Numbered from the stretch's first letter, positions 12,750-26,715 are shown. The stretch is DNA of 64,000 bases from Zelopaecilomyces penicillatus (GCA_005765155.1 VCCP01000005.1:2418001-2482000), one strand, 5' to 3'. Made by a program: numbers and translations. Notes: a model not told the origin generated them from the letters alone.

Positions 12750-15400
12750 AATCTGCTAATAATATATTTACTATTAAAATAAGTACCTAGAAATAAATAA
12801 TAAATTATTAATTATTAAATATATTATTAATTTTATATAAATAAAGTATCTATATATAATTATTATCTTTGAAAAAGATATTAAGAGGGCTAAAAAATTA
12901 TTAAATACTATTAATTAATATACTTTAGCTATTAAAACCTAAAAAGATCTATTATCCTATTTCCCTTTAGATTAAATTAAAAGAAAGGGTAAATTTACTT
13001 ACTATTTATAAAAATAGTATAAATAATACCTAAATCTAATATCAGATATAACTATAATCTCTTTATTTATAATTAAAACTAATACTAATAAAATATAATT
13101 AATATTTTATTATCCTATTAATTAAATTACCTTACTAGCTATTATTAAATACTTAAAAAAACTATACCTAAATATAATATACTTATTTATTCCTATTAAT
13201 TTTAAATAAATAGATAATAGTATTAAACTATTAAATTAAAATAGGTAATTATAAATAGGATTTTAATATAAAGCTATATTAATAATAGAAAAACTAATAA
13301 TTAGATTTATATCTTTTAGCTAAATCAGGTAATACTATTAATAATTATTAAAAAGAGTTAATTAAAATCTTCTTTTAAATAAGAAAATATAAAAAAGATC
13401 TACTATATTATTTAATACTAATAAATAAGATACTTATAATATTAACTATATTCCCTTTAAGGTATTATTATAAATAGCCTTATCTTTATTAAATAATAAA
13501 ATTATATTATTATTATCCTTATTAATTAATTTATCCCCTTTATCCTATTAAAAAATAATTATTTATTTTAAGATAGAAATTAAAGATATAATTAAAATAT
13601 AATATATCTTTATAATAAATAATTAAAATAAAGCCCTTTTAAGGATATTAAATATAATACCTTTTATTAATCTATTAAATAAATAATTCCAGATATTATT
13701 TAAATAAATAATCAGAAATATAATAAATAATATAAATAATAAAATAGATAATTAATTATAAAAAAGAAATATAAAAGTATAATATAATAGATAAAAGATC
13801 TAAAAAATCAAAATATTTAATCCTAAATTAAAAAAGTTATTTAATAGATTAAATATAATATAAATCAAAGATAATATAATTTAAAGAAATATAAATCTTT
13901 TTATTAAAAGTATTTAAGATAATATAACTTATCTATCTTATATTAAGATAATATATATAAATCTTTCTTAATTATTTTATAATAAGATATTATATTAATA
14001 GATTAATATAATAATAGAATAATAATATTAAAATATTAAAAGATTTATTAATATATAGATTATAGTATTATAAAAATAATTTAAAATAAATAAAGTTAAT
14101 ATTATTAGAAAACTATTAATTATAAAATATTTAGAAAAAGATTATTATTAAGATATTAATATTAAGGAATAGGTATTAAAGCTACTTTAAATAGCTAAAG
14201 TAATAAGCTTTAAAATAATTAATTAATAATTAAGCTAAATTTATATTTATTTAAATAAATCCTTAAATAAGCTGATTTTCTATTTATAAGAAGATATAAG
14301 TTTAATAGAATACCTTAATTATATTTATAAAAAATAATAAATATAATAAATAATACTAATTAAAATCAAATTATTTTTTAATATAATAATACTAAGATAT
14401 TATAAAATAAATAATACTAAAATAATTAAATTAATATATATATTTAAAAAGATAGATAATTAAATATATTATAATTAAAATAAGTAATAATTTAATTAAT
14501 AAAGATAATAAAATAAAAATCCATAATAAATAGATTAAATCTTTATATTAAGCTAAAATATATATAATAGCTTTATTAGAATAAGATTATATAACCAATT
14601 AATAGATTAAATAAACCAGAGATTAAATAGCTTTTTCTATAATAAAGGCTAGATAAATCCTTAAAGATAATTAAGATATATACTTTCTTATAATAGATTA
14701 AATTAATAAATATAGAATTTCTATAATATATTATAATTAAAATCTAATAATAATATCTATTAAAGAAATAATTAATACTATTATTAAAATAAAGGAAATA
14801 CCTAACCTATTTAATATTAATAATAGATACCTAGATATTAGGTATAAAACAACTATATATATTATCAAAATAAAGATAATAAAGATATTAATATTAATAT
14901 TAAAGATAAAGGTATTAAAAAATATAAGTAATAATTAAAGATAGCTAGATATTAGGTAATATTTAAGTTTATTATATATAATTTTAATAAAAGCTATTAT
15001 ATCCTAGATAATATTAATAAAACCTTTTTTAATTCTTTTTATAAATTATCCTTAATATTTACTTTAATAGAAAAATCTTTATCTTAATAAATTCTTCCTT
15101 TTAAATTATCTATTCTATTATTTAGATATATAAATAATAAAGAAAAAGATATATAAAAGGATTATTTAAAGTATAATATATATTTTAATATAAGATCTTT
15201 ATTAATATATTATATATTTATAAATAATTATATTATATTAAGAAAAAGTATATTTAATAAATTAATTATATTATTAAAATAGTTAAATAAGGGGGATATA
15301 GTGATTTATTTTAAATAGGTATATTTATATAAAGAAAAATCTAAAGAAGATATATATCTCTATTTTTAATAAGATTAAATTATTAAAATAAATCAGAAAT
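12750..15400 (+). pseudogene. N-terminal and gag-like region, Gypsy copy 1
   Basis: Read through stops, this region is conserved with 21,620-24,200 in copy 2, which is evidence that it was coding. Recognisable shared phrases include LFIPINFKQIDNSIKLLNQN near 13,180-13,240 and a later stretch rich in former Gln and Asn codons (about 14,450-14,850), as in Gag proteins. I did not find a clear CCHC zinc knuckle, so calling it Gag rests on position upstream of protease. It is not functional. Confidence 0.5.
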
Positions 15401-15439
15401 CCAAAAATAAGAAACTAATAAAATATAGTTATTTAAAAT

Positions 15440-15790
15440 TTAATATAAGATTTATATTAGATAGATTAATAATAATTATTATAATTAATATAGTATATTT
15501 AGATATATTAATCGATAAAGAATAGCTTTAATAAAACTTATTAAATATAATATTTTATAAAATAGATAAGCTAAAATTAATATAAGGAGTAACCAGGCTA
15601 CTTAAAATTACTAATAAAACCAGATTTAACTTTTATATTATTAAATAAATTAATAAAAAAGTAATATATATTTATTTTATAGTTAATATATAGCTAATAA
15701 AAGATTTAAAATCGAATATACTATTAAAAATAAATTTTATTAATAAATATAGTATTAATATCTTAATAATAATAAAAAAGTTATAAATTT
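15440..15790 (+). pseudogene. Aspartic protease relic, Gypsy copy 1
   Basis: The translation includes VYLDILIDKE, at the place of the ALIDxG catalytic loop, and about 90 residues later LIKDLKSNILLKINFINKYS INI in the place of the DLILGxxWLxxxxxxI block. The Gly after the catalytic Asp is not preserved in the present sequence. The same arrangement occurs at about 24,300-24,600 in copy 2. Position between the gag-like region and RT supports the call. Confidence 0.5.
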
Positions 15791-16599
15791 ACACTATTTA
15801 TAATATATTAATACCTTTTAAAATATAAATAAAATATAAATCAATTTATTAAAGGGTAATAGTATTATAAAATATAATAATTCTTTTAAGGTTAAGGGAA
15901 TAAATCTTAATAAATTATATTTATCTTAACTATTATAACCTATACTTTATAAAAAGGGTATATAATTTTATATTAAAGAATACTTTAATTATAGATTATA
16001 TCTATACCTTAGATATATTAAAGGTATTGCTTATAATAAGCTAGATTATAATAATAAATAATATAAATAAACTAATAAGATATTAATATAAGCTAAAATT
16101 AAAATATCTAGATAATTATAATAGATATAGATACTATATTAAATTATAGAAAAATATTAATATAGTAATAAGCTATATAAATATAATAAATAATAAATTT
16201 AATCTATCTAATAAAATAATTAAAATACTAAATCTATCTATAAATAAACTATAAAAGAAAATTAATTTATATTTAATAAATAAATATAATATTAAGAATC
16301 TTAAAAAAGATTCTATTATTAAACCAATCAAATTAAATAAGATAAAAACTAAGCAAGGAATTTATATATATATATAAATTCTAGAAGAGGCTATAATTAT
16401 TATAAAACTAATCAAATCTTATAATATATAATATAATCAAGGTATAATCCTAATAGATAAAGAAAATAAGATAAGAATCGATCTAGTAAAAAGATAGTAG
16501 AATAAGAAATTAATAATAAAGCCTTATCTATTAAAAATTAAAGATAAGAAATTTCTTAATATTATAATAGATAATCTTTATAATTAAGGATATATAAGC

Positions 16600-17290
16600 T
16601 AGATAAAAAAACCAATACCTTTTAATTACTTTATTTTTATTATATAATAATAAATTATAGATAAATAAAAAAAAAGAATAGTAATTAATTTAAGATAATT
16701 AAATAAAATCACTATATTAGATATTTATCTTATTCCTTTATAAAAAGAGATAATATTATTTTTAAAAGGTAAAAAATATATATTAATACTGGATATATTA
16801 GTATTTTTCTATTAATTACTAGTATATAATAAATATAAGGATAGAATAATTATAATCAGCTTATAAGGACTAGAAATATCTTATATTATATTAATAGGAT
16901 TTAAAAATAATCCAGGTTTTATATAATAATTTATAGATTAAAGGTTATATCCTTATAGAGAATTTATTAAGATATATATTAATAATATTATTATCTTTAA
17001 TAATAACTTTAAGGATTATTATAAATATTTATATAAAATACTATACCTTTTTAAAAATCTATAACTAATAATCTTACCCTTAAAATCTTTCTATATATAT
17101 TTATTAATTAAACTACTTAGATTTTAAATTAATATATTTAATATAAATATAATAGAGAATAGAATAAAGGTATTAAAGAAGATAAAAATATTAATTATAC
17201 TAGCTAATCTAGAAATATATCTAGGAATAATAACCTTTCTTAGATGATTTATTTATAGATTTTAAATAAAGGCTAAACCCTTAGAAATAT
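16600..17290 (+). pseudogene. Reverse transcriptase relic, Gypsy copy 1
   Basis: The domain begins KPIPFNYFIFII and continues RIVINLRQLNKITILDIYLI, the decayed RVVVDLRALNKITxxDxYPLP motif. It runs through LILDILVFFYQ, GFKNNPGF, and YINNIIIF, the former Y-V/I-D-D-I-V/I-F catalytic box with both Asp codons now Asn, then LPLKSFYIYL and LEIYLGIITFLR. It ends at KAKPLEI before RNase H. Stops are TAA/TAG at Gln positions. This is a confident Ty3/Gypsy RT on the plus strand and a dead gene. Confidence 0.85.
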
Positions 17291-17339
17291 ATAAAATAAG
17301 CTTATTAAATAAACTAAGAAAAGATAATTAAATCATTAA

Positions 17340-17890
17340 AAAAATTAATAAAAAAGTAAGAATATTTAAAATAAAAAAAGTTTTATTTAAACTAATATTA
17401 ACTGAGAAAGAATCATTCGAAATACTATAAGAATATTTAATAAAAGAGATAATATTATATTATTATAATCTAATAAGATCTATTTTCTTTAAGCTTAATA
17501 TAAATAAATAAAAAATAGGATTTTTTATTTTTTATCTTAAAAACAATATATAGGATAGTAAAAATATATTAATTTAATAAATATAACCAGTTATATTTCT
17601 AAGTAGATTATTAATAAAATCTAAGAAAAGGTATAAACCAATTAAGCTTAAAGTTAAATATTTAATATAATTATATTAGAAATTAAGAATAATAATTTAA
17701 TTATTAAATTAATTAATTATAATCCTAATAGATTATATAATAATAAAAAGAATAATTAATTATATAAATATATTGATATTAGATCTAATAAAGATAAACT
17801 ATTAATTTATAATAATATCTATTTATTTAAATCAATATAGGCTAGATATATATTATATCCTAGAAAAGATAAATTTTATATCTAATATAT
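17340..17890 (+). pseudogene. RNase H relic, Gypsy copy 1
   Basis: After a KESFEILQEYLIKEIILYYY stretch (family pattern: E-AF-x-L-K/Q ... P-I-L), the translation shows PVIFLSRLLIKSKKRYKPI, then a block ending QYRLDIYYILEKINFISNIL. The last matches the LDIxHxPGKxNxVxDALSRL end of Gypsy RNase H. It lies directly between RT and integrase and is repeated at about 26,160-26,715 in copy 2. It is not functional. Confidence 0.75.
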
Positions 17891-17989
17891 TATTATAATT
17901 CTTAATTAAAGATAAAGAATTTTATAAAAAAATCTAAGAAAATTTACTAAAAAAGAAAATAATAAACAAGCTTAATAATATCTAAAGTA

Positions 17990-19000
17990 AAGATATATAT
18001 TACTTTATAACTATAATATCGATTAATAATAAATTAAAAGATAAATTTATTAAAGGGTATATAAAGGATAGTAAATTTATTAAAATAATTAAAATAATTA
18101 AGATATAAAAACCTAAATAAGAAAATAATATAAAAGAAAGACTATTAAATATAAAATTACTATTTATAATAGAAAATAAACTACTATATTATTTAGAATT
18201 AGATAATATAAAGAAACTATATATTTTATAGAATTATATAGTAAGTATATTAATAGAAGTATATAATTAGAATTTCTATATAGGGATATATAAGACTATT
18301 ATAGCTTTAGATAGTCTAATATTTTATTAAATAATAAAATAAATAAAATAATAAATATCCTATTATAAGATATATTTAGAAAATTCAATAGATTAAATAA
18401 AATTATTAAATAAATTATAACCAATAATAATACTATATAAGCTATTTTATATAATAGCTATCGATTTTATTATAGGATTATTAAAAGAAATACCTTGATT
18501 ATTTTAAAAGATATTAAAGTATAAATATTTATTTAATATAATAATAATAATAATCTATAAATAAAATAAAAAATTAATTTTAATCCTAGGATTAATTTAT
18601 TATATTATTAAATAATAGATTAAAATATAATTAAGAACCTTATTATTATATAATTAGGGGATACCTAGAGTTATAATTAATAATTAAAATATAAAATTCA
18701 CTTTAGATTTTTAAAAGGGATTCTTTAATATATTAAAGATTAAACTTGTTTTTAATACTATATATTATCCATAGATTAATAAATCATAAAAAAAAAAAAA
18801 TCAAACTATAAAATTAATATTAAGATATTATTTAATAATATTAGATATACTATAGATAAAGATAATTCCAGTATTATAATTCTTATCAAATAATTTAATA
18901 AATAATTCTATATAAAAATCATTAAATAAATTAATTATAGGATTTAAATTAAATAAGCTAATAAAATAACTATAGATAGATATTAATAAAATAAATATTA
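17990..19000 (+). pseudogene. Integrase relic, Gypsy copy 1
   Basis: Phrases matching Gypsy integrase in order are LYKLFYIIAIDFIIGL (first core Asp region), PRVIINNQNIKF (from a VPRxIxSDRDxKF block), a short YYPQINKSQKKKNQTI (from HPQTDGQSERTNQT), and LQFLSNNLINNSIQKSLNKL. The DDE residues are partly changed by G-to-A mutation. Copy 2 has lost 79 bases in the middle of this domain. It is dead but clearly recognisable. Confidence 0.8.
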
Positions 19001-19039
19001 AGATATTAAATACCTTAAAGTATTTATTTATTAAAGAAG

Positions 19040-19340
19040 CTAATTATATAATAGATATAATAATAGTATATATAAGATATATTTATAATTAAAAGTATAA
19101 ATTAATAAAGTTTAAAATAAGTAATAAAGTATACCTAAGACTATATAAGGGTTATTAATTATTAAATAAACTATTATAAAAATAATTATAATAATAAATA
19201 AAACCTTTTAAAATACTTAAATATATTAGCTTATTAATATATAAACTAGACTTATCTATTTATTAAGGTATTTATTAAGTAATATTAATTATATATCTAT
19301 ATCTAATATCTAATAGAGTTAATCTATTTAATAGGATATT
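19040..19340 (+). pseudogene. Integrase C-terminal GPY/F region relic, Gypsy copy 1
   Basis: The translation reads NKVYLRLYKGYQLLNKLLQK and, after a gap, IKPFKILKYISLLIYKLDL. This follows the fungal Gypsy pattern GDKVYLxLHxGYxLPGxPxxK then GPFxVxxRVGxLAYxLDLP. Stops replace Gln and Trp codons. A similar reading exists at about 27,840-28,060 in copy 2. Confidence 0.75.
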
Positions 19341-19349
19341 AAATAAGCA

Positions 19350-19570
19350 GATACAACCAATAAAGATTAAAAAGCAAAATAAAAAATAAAAGATCTAAAA
19401 AATCATTAAAAATCAAATAAATAAAAAAGATAGATATTTATAAATCAAATATATAATTAAATAGAAGAGATTCAGATTAGAATATAATAAATAAAGAAAA
19501 AAGAAGAAGCTTATATAAATTATAATAAGTATAATTAAAAACTATAAATAGAAAAACCCTGTTTAAAAAT
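19350..19570 (+). pseudogene. Chromodomain relic, Gypsy copy 1
   Basis: Downstream of the GPY/F region the translation includes KIIKNQINKKDRYLQIKYII, then KQKRFRLEYNKQRKKKKLI. This follows the chromodomain pattern E-x-I-L-D-x-R-x-x-x-x-x-Y-L-V-K-W-K-G-x-x-x-x-x-x-x-W-E-P. The former Trp codons are stops, as TGG-to-TAG would give. It marks the family as a chromovirus-type Gypsy. The same stretch is at about 28,090-28,290 in copy 2. Confidence 0.65.
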
Positions 19571-19699
19571 TATAGAAAGTATATCTATTAAAAGAAAAAG
19601 AATAGGAAAAGATATTTCATATACTAAGGATAAATTTATAAATAATACTATTAAAAAGAAAATAAAAAAAATAAAATAAAGAAGAAGAATAAATTACTA

Positions 19700-21268
19700 A
19701 TTAATATAAAAAGAAAAAGAAAAAGAAATTTTATTAATTTCTTTATAAAATAAACCTATTATAGAAATCGATAAGAAAGGTATTTTATTATAATAAATTA
19801 ATAGATAATTTTATTTAATAATAAGGTATTTAATATTTAATTAATAAATCATAAAATAATAGATATATATTATATTAATTTATTGATTTATTATAATATT
19901 ATATATTTTAAAAATCTAGATACTAGAGAATTAAGGATATATTATTATATATTAATAATTAAAGTATTCTATTATACTGGATTAAACTATAAAGATTATC
20001 TAGAATTAATTAATATTATAGTTATAAAACTTAAAGTAATTAAAGTTCTCCTTAAAGAAAAATAATAGGTATAGAATAGATTAAAGAATATTAAAAAATA
20101 ATTAAAAGAGCTTAAAGCAAAGATCCTTAATACTAATATTAATTAAATATTATATCTAGAATTTATCTTATTATTATATATTATTAAGATACTTAAAGAA
20201 ATCTTAAATAAAGAAATGGGAAATATAATATATATTATTAATAAATATTAACTATTCTAATAACTTTTAATTATTATTATATATTATAAAGGATAAAAAT
20301 TATTTCCTTTATTAAATATTCTAAAGAAATACTCTTATTTTATTAAGGGAATAATTCCTAGTAATAAAGCTATAGAAAAAGTAAATAAACTATTTATAAG
20401 ATTTATTATATCAATTAATATATATCTCTTAGTAATTAATAGATTAGATAAAGACTATTAAAAGGATTATATATTAAATTTAGATAAAAGTAATTTTAAA
20501 GAAGAAATCTTAGCTTATATAAAAGAATAAAATTTTAAGATAAAAGGAATTTAATCTATTATTTAATAAAAGGCTAAATAAATCTATATTCCTATTCTAG
20601 ATAGACTATTTATATTAGTACTAGGATAATAAAGTATTATAATTAAAGAAATCAAAACTAATATAACTTTAATAATAGTTTTAATAATAGATATTAAATA
20701 TAAAGGGTAATTTAATTTATTTACTAAGAAATTAAATTATAATAATATTAAAAATCTATTAATAAAATAAAGAAAGGATAAAATAAAGATATAATAGAGA
20801 ATAAAGGTATTAATAAATACTCTATTATTATAAAAAGATTTAGATATAACCAAAATACTTAAAGAAGTAATACTAATATTAATAATTAATAATTAAATTC
20901 TTTATAATAAGACTAAGAAGGAAATTAAATATATCGCTATAATTATACAATTAATAAACAAATAAATTAAACTACTTACTATATTATATAAATATAATCA
21001 CCTAGAAAATATAGTATTAAGAAAGGAAATTTATATATTATAAAGCAGATTTATAAGCAATCAATAGGAAATTCTTAATATAATAATCAAGATAAAAATA
21101 AATATTAATAAGATAATTAAATAAATAAAAGCAGATCTATAGAAGGAAATTATAACCCTAAGATAAGATCTAAATACATTAACAAAGGATTAGAGTTAGA
21201 TAATCTAATATATAAAATCAGTAATAGAATAAATAATAAAGGATCAGTTACCTTTTTCCTAGTAATAG
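19700..21268 (+). pseudogene. Additional conserved coding relic between chromodomain and 3' LTR, copy 1
   Basis: About 1.5 kb after the chromodomain remains readable in one main frame and is matched by 28,480-30,029 in copy 2. A stop-free core at 19,883-20,065 includes ELRIYYYILIIKVFYYTGLN, and copy 2 has ELRIYYYILVIKVFYYIKLN. The reading is rich in Lys, Leu, Ile and former Gln/Glu, suggesting helical or coiled-coil protein. It ends QLPFS followed by TAG TAA TAG directly at the LTR; copy 2 ends QLSFS with the same three stops. I do not recognise the product. It could be a pol extension or a separate third ORF. Confidence 0.5.
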
Positions 21269-21269
21269 G

Positions 21270-21525
21270 TAATTATTATAATTATCAGATTATATTATCA
21301 GATACTATATATATTTTAATAATTAAATAATTAGATTATTTATTCCTTTACTTATCTAATTAGATTATTAAATAGCTAGAATACTATATTAGATAGAAGA
21401 ATAAAGGTATCCTTTTTGTATATAATATATCCCTTTATTCCTTTATCCTCTTAATCAGATTATTAGATAACTAGCTAGATTATTAGATTAAATAGAAAAT
21501 AAAATCATTCTTTTTATATAAAATA
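21270..21525 (+). repeat. LTR 2 (shared central LTR of the tandem pair)
   Basis: This is the longest of the three LTRs, about 256 bp. It contains both the TAGATAGAAGAATAAAGG block found in LTR 1 and the CCCTTTATTCCTTTAT / TCTTAATCAGATTATTAGAT block found in LTR 3. It starts TAATTATTATAATTATC immediately after three stops that close the upstream element and ends near CTTTTTATATAAAATA. It serves as 3' LTR of copy 1 and 5' LTR of copy 2. Confidence 0.7.
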
Positions 21526-21619
21526 ATTAATAGTAATTACTTATAATAGTTATATAATCCTTATCCTTATATAATAATTATTTATAAACTTTATTTTACT
21601 TAAACCTAATAATCTAATA

Positions 21620-24200
21620 ATTAAATCTATTAATAAATTTTTTTATTATTAAGATAATTATCTAGATATAAATAATAAGATTTTAATTATTAAATATATT
21701 ATTAAATTTACTTAAATAAAATATTTATATATATCTATTACTATTAAAAAGGATATTAAAAAAGTTAAGGAATTATTAGAAAATATTATAATTATTTAAA
21801 ATCTATTATCCTATTTTTTATTAAATTAAATAAAAAAGAAAGGTAAATTTATTTAATATTTATAAAAGTAGTATAAATAATATCTAAAACCTAAATTAAT
21901 TAATATAATTATTAATATAATATTATTAATATCTTATTATCCTATTAATAATAATAGATTTATAATTATTAATAAAATATTAAGAAATATATATCTAAAT
22001 AAAATATTTTTATTTATTCCTATTGATTTTAAATAAATAAATAATAGTATTAAATTATTAAATTAAAATAGGTAGTTATAAATAGGATTTCTATATAAAG
22101 CTATATTAATATTAAAGAAATTATTAAAGGATAAGCTAATAATTAAATTTATATCTTTTAATTAAATCAGATGATATTATTAATAATTATTAAAAGGAAT
22201 AAATTAAAATTTTCTTTTAAATAAGAAAGTATAAAAAAAACCTATTATATTATCTAGTATTAATAAATAAAATATATATAATATTAACTATACTCCTTTT
22301 AAGGTATTATTATAAATAGCCTTATTATTATTAAATAATTCTATATTATTATTATTATCTTTATTAATTAATCTATTCCTATTATCTTATTAAGAATTAA
22401 TTATTTATCTTAAAATATAAAAAAATAATATAATTAAAGTATAGAATATCTTTATAATAAATAATTAAGAGATTCCTTTAATAGTATTAAATATAATATC
22501 TTTTATTAATCTATTAAATAAATAATTTTAGATATTATTTAAATAAATAATTAAGAATATAATAAATAAATTAGGTAATAAAATAAATAATTAATTATAA
22601 GGGATTATATAAGCTTAATATAATAATTAAAAGATATAAAAGATTAAAATATTTAATCTTAGATTAAAAAATTTAATCTTAGATTAAAAAAGTCTTTTAA
22701 TAGATTAGATATAATATAAATTAAAGGTTATATTATTTAAAGAAATATAAACCTTTTTATTAAAAGTATTTAAGATAATATAATTTATTTATCCTATATT
22801 AAAACTATTTATATAAATCTTTCCTAATTATTTTATAAAAAAGTATTATATTAATAAATTAATATAATAATAGAATAATAATATTAAATTATTAAAAGAT
22901 TTATTAATATATAGGTTATAATATTATAAAATCAGTTTAGAATAGATAAAGTTAATACTATTAAATAATTATTAATTATAAAATATTTTAAAGAAGATTA
23001 TTATTAAGGTATTAATATTAAAAAATAGGCTTTAAAGCTATTTTAAATAGTAAAAGTAGCTGGGTTTAAAATAATTAATTAATAATTAAGTTAAATCTAT
23101 ATTTATTTAGATAAATCCCTTAATAAATTGATTTTTTATTTATAAAAAGATATAAATCTAAATAAATATCTTAAATATATTTATAAAAAATAATAAGCTT
23201 AATAAATAATACTTAATAAAATTAAATTACCTTTTAATATAGCTATATTAAGATACTAGTAGATAAATAATATAAAAATAATAGAATTAATATATATATT
23301 TAATAAATTAAATAATTAGGTATATTATAGATAGAATAACTAATATTCTGATTAATAAAGATAATAATTATAAAATCTATAATAAATAAATTAAATCTTT
23401 ATAATAGATTAAAATATATATAAAGGATTTATAAAAATAAGATTATATAATTATTTAATAGATTAGATAAATCAAAGATTAAATAGATTCTTTTATAATA
23501 ATAAATAAATAAACCCTTAAAGATAAATAGGATATATACTTTTATATAATAAATTAAATTAATAGAATAATTTTTATAAAGGATTAAATATAAGACCTAA
23601 TAATAATATTTATTAATAAAATAATTAATATTATTATTAAAATAAAGAAAATACTTAATCTATCTAATATTAATAATAAATACCTAAATACTAAAAATAA
23701 AATAATTATATCTACTATTAAGATAAAGATAATAAAAATATTAATATTAATATAAAAGATAAAGATACTAAAAAGTATAAATAATAATTAAAGGCTATCA
23801 GATACTAGGTAATATTTAAATTTACTATTTATAACTTTAATAAAAGCTATTATATATTAAATAATATTAATAAAACCTTTTTTAATTCTTTTTATAATTT
23901 ATCCCTAGTATTTATAATAATAACAAAATCCTTATCTTAATAAATCCTATCTTTTAAACTATCTATTCTATTATTTAAATATATTATTAATAAAGATAAA
24001 GATATATAAAAGGATTATCTAAAATATAATATATATTTTAAAATAAGGTCTTTATTAATATATTATATATTTATAAATAATTATATAATATTAAGAAAAA
24101 AAATATTTAATAAATCCTTTAAGCTATTATATTAAATAAAAACCTTTAATTAATAAAAAAAAATTTTTAAATTAAGATATTCCTTTATTTTCAATAAAAT
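21620..24200 (+). pseudogene. N-terminal and gag-like region, Gypsy copy 2
   Basis: This matches 12,750-15,400 of copy 1 throughout, with many transition differences and small indels. Near 22,640-22,690 copy 2 carries a tandem duplication of a 20-base unit (TTTAATCTTAGATTAAAAAA) that is single in copy 1. All frames contain stops. Confidence 0.5.
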
Positions 24201-24254
24201 TAAATAATTAAAATAAACTAAAAATTAAATCATAATAAATTAATAAGATATAAC

Positions 24255-24610
24255 TATTTAAAGATTAAGATAAAATTTTTATTAAATAGAATAATTATAA
24301 CTATAATAATAGATTTAATATATTTAGATATATTAATTAATAAAGAATAGCTTTAAAAAAATTTATTAAATATAATCTTTTATAAAATAGATAAACTAAA
24401 ACTAATATAAGAAATAATCGGATTATTAAAAATTACTAATAAAGCTAGATTTGATTTTTATATTATAAATTAAATTAATAGAAATTTAATATATATTTAT
24501 TTTATAGTTAATACCTAATTAATAAAGGATCTAAAACCTAATATACTATTAAAAATAAATTTTATTAATAAATATAGTATTAATATCTTAGTTATAAAAA
24601 AGAAATTAAA
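24255..24610 (+). pseudogene. Aspartic protease relic, Gypsy copy 2
   Basis: It corresponds to 15,440-15,790 of copy 1 and shows the same pair of motifs: YLDILINKE at the catalytic-loop position and LLKINFINKYSINIL further on. It is non-functional and less well preserved than the RT. Confidence 0.45.
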
Positions 24611-25429
24611 AATTTATTTAGCCTATAGTATAATAATACCTTTTAAAATATAAATAAAATATAAATTAATTTATTAAAGAGTTATAATAGTATAGAATAT
24701 AATAATACTATTAAGATTAAAAGAATAAATATTAATAAATTATACTTACCTTAACTATTATAATCTATATTTTATAAAAAAGATATATTATTTTATATTA
24801 AAAGATATAACTATAATAAACTATATATATATAATAAATACTCTTAGTATATTATTAATAATCAATTAAGTTATAATAATAAATAATATAAATAAATTAA
24901 TAAGATATTAATATAAATAAAAGCTAGGATATTTAAATAACTATAATAAATATAAATATTATATAATATTATAGGAAAATATTAATATAATAATAAGCTA
25001 TATAAAGATAATAAATAATAAATTTAATCTATTTAATAAAATAATTAAAGTATTAAACTTACCTTTAAAGGTATTATAAGAATAAATTAAATTATATTTA
25101 ATAGATAGAAATAGTATTAAAAATCTAAAAAAAGGATTTATTATAAAACTAATTAAATTAAAAGAAATTAAAATTAAGTAAAGAGTTTATATATATATTA
25201 TAAATCCTATTAAAACTAAGATAATTATAAAATTAATCAAAGCCTATAATATATAATATAACCAGGGGATTATTCTAATAAATAATAAAGATAAAATAAG
25301 AATCAATCTTATAAAAGGCTAATAGAAAGAAAAATTAATAATAAGATTATACCTATTAAGGATTAAAGATAGGAAATTTCTTAATAATATAATAGATAAG
25401 CTTTATAAATAAGAATATATAAATTAAAT

Positions 25430-26110
25430 AAGAAAACCAATACCTTTTAATTATCTTGTTTTTATTATTTAATAATAGATTAGAGGAAAATAAAAAGGTA
25501 GAATAATTATAGACCTAAAATAACTAAATAAAATTATAATATTAGATATCTATTTTATTCCTTTATAAAAAGAGATGATTTTATCTTTAAAAGAGAAGAA
25601 ATATATATTAATATTAGATATATTAATATTTTTCTATTAATTATCAGTATATAATAAATAAAAAAACAAGATAATTATTATTAATTTATAAGGATTAGAA
25701 ATATCTTATACAGTATTAATAGGATTTAAAAATAATCTAGTTTTTATATAATAATTTATAAATTAAAGGTTATATCCTTATAAAGATTTTATTAAGGTAT
25801 ATATTAATAATATAATTATATTTAATAATATCTTTAAGGAATACTATAATTATCTATATATAATATTAAAACTATTCGAAAATTTATAATTAATAATATT
25901 ATTATTAAAATCCTTTTATATATATTTATTAATTAAATTATTTAGTTTTTAGGTTAATATATTTAGGATAAGTATAATAGAAGATAGAATAGATATATTA
26001 AGGAAATTAAAGATATTAATAATACTAGCTAATCTAAAAACTTATTTAAGAATAATTATTTTTCTAAAATAATTTATCTTTAAATTCTAAATAAAGGCAG
26101 AATTATTAAA
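25430..26110 (+). pseudogene. Reverse transcriptase relic, Gypsy copy 2
   Basis: The reading is KPIPFNYLVFII, RIIIDLKQLNKIIILDIYFI, LILDILIFFYQ, GFKNNLVF, YINNIIIF, LLLKSFYIYL. It matches copy 1 across the whole domain. Here the RIIIDL block keeps its Asp, while copy 1 has Asn at the same place (RIVINL), showing independent mutation of the two copies. The catalytic pair reads Asn-Asn in both. Confidence 0.85.
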
Positions 26111-26159
26111 AATCAGAAAAATAGTTTTATTAAAAAATTTAAAAAAAGAAGATTAAACT

Positions 26160-26715
26160 ATTAAAAAAATTAATAAAAAAAATAAAAATAAAAAAAATAA
26201 AAAAAATAAACTTTAAATTAATAAAATTAAAGAAAGAATCCTTTAAAATACTTTAGGATTATCTAATAAATAAGATAATATTATATTATTATAATCTAAT
26301 AAGATTAATCTTTTTTAAACTTAATATAAGTAATTAAGGAATAAATCTTTTTATATTTTATCTTAAAAATAATATATAGGATAATAAGAAAATATTAATC
26401 TAGTAAATATAATTAATTATATTTTTAAATAGATTATTAATAAAATCTAAAATAAGATATAAACTAATTAAACTTAAGATTAAATATCTAATATAATCTT
26501 ATTAAAAACTAAGAATAATAATCCAATTATTAAATAAATTAATAATAGTATTAATAGATTATATAATAATAAAAGGAATAATTAATTATATTAATATATT
26601 AATATCAGATTTAATAAAGGTAAATTATTAATTAATAGTAATATCTATTTACTTAAATTAATATAAACTAGATATTTATTATATCCTAGGAAAAATAAAT
26701 TTTATATCTAATATA
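26160..26715 (+). pseudogene. RNase H relic, Gypsy copy 2
   Basis: It aligns with 17,340-17,890 of copy 1, with the KESFKILQDYLINKIILYYY start and the LDIYYILGKINFISNIL end. Its position between RT and integrase is kept. It is dead. Confidence 0.7.

Noticed and set aside
19883..20065. 60-codon open frame as an independent small gene
   Set aside because: It lies inside the post-chromodomain coding relic of Gypsy copy 1 and has a counterpart with the same frame in copy 2, so it is a stop-free remnant and not a separate gene.
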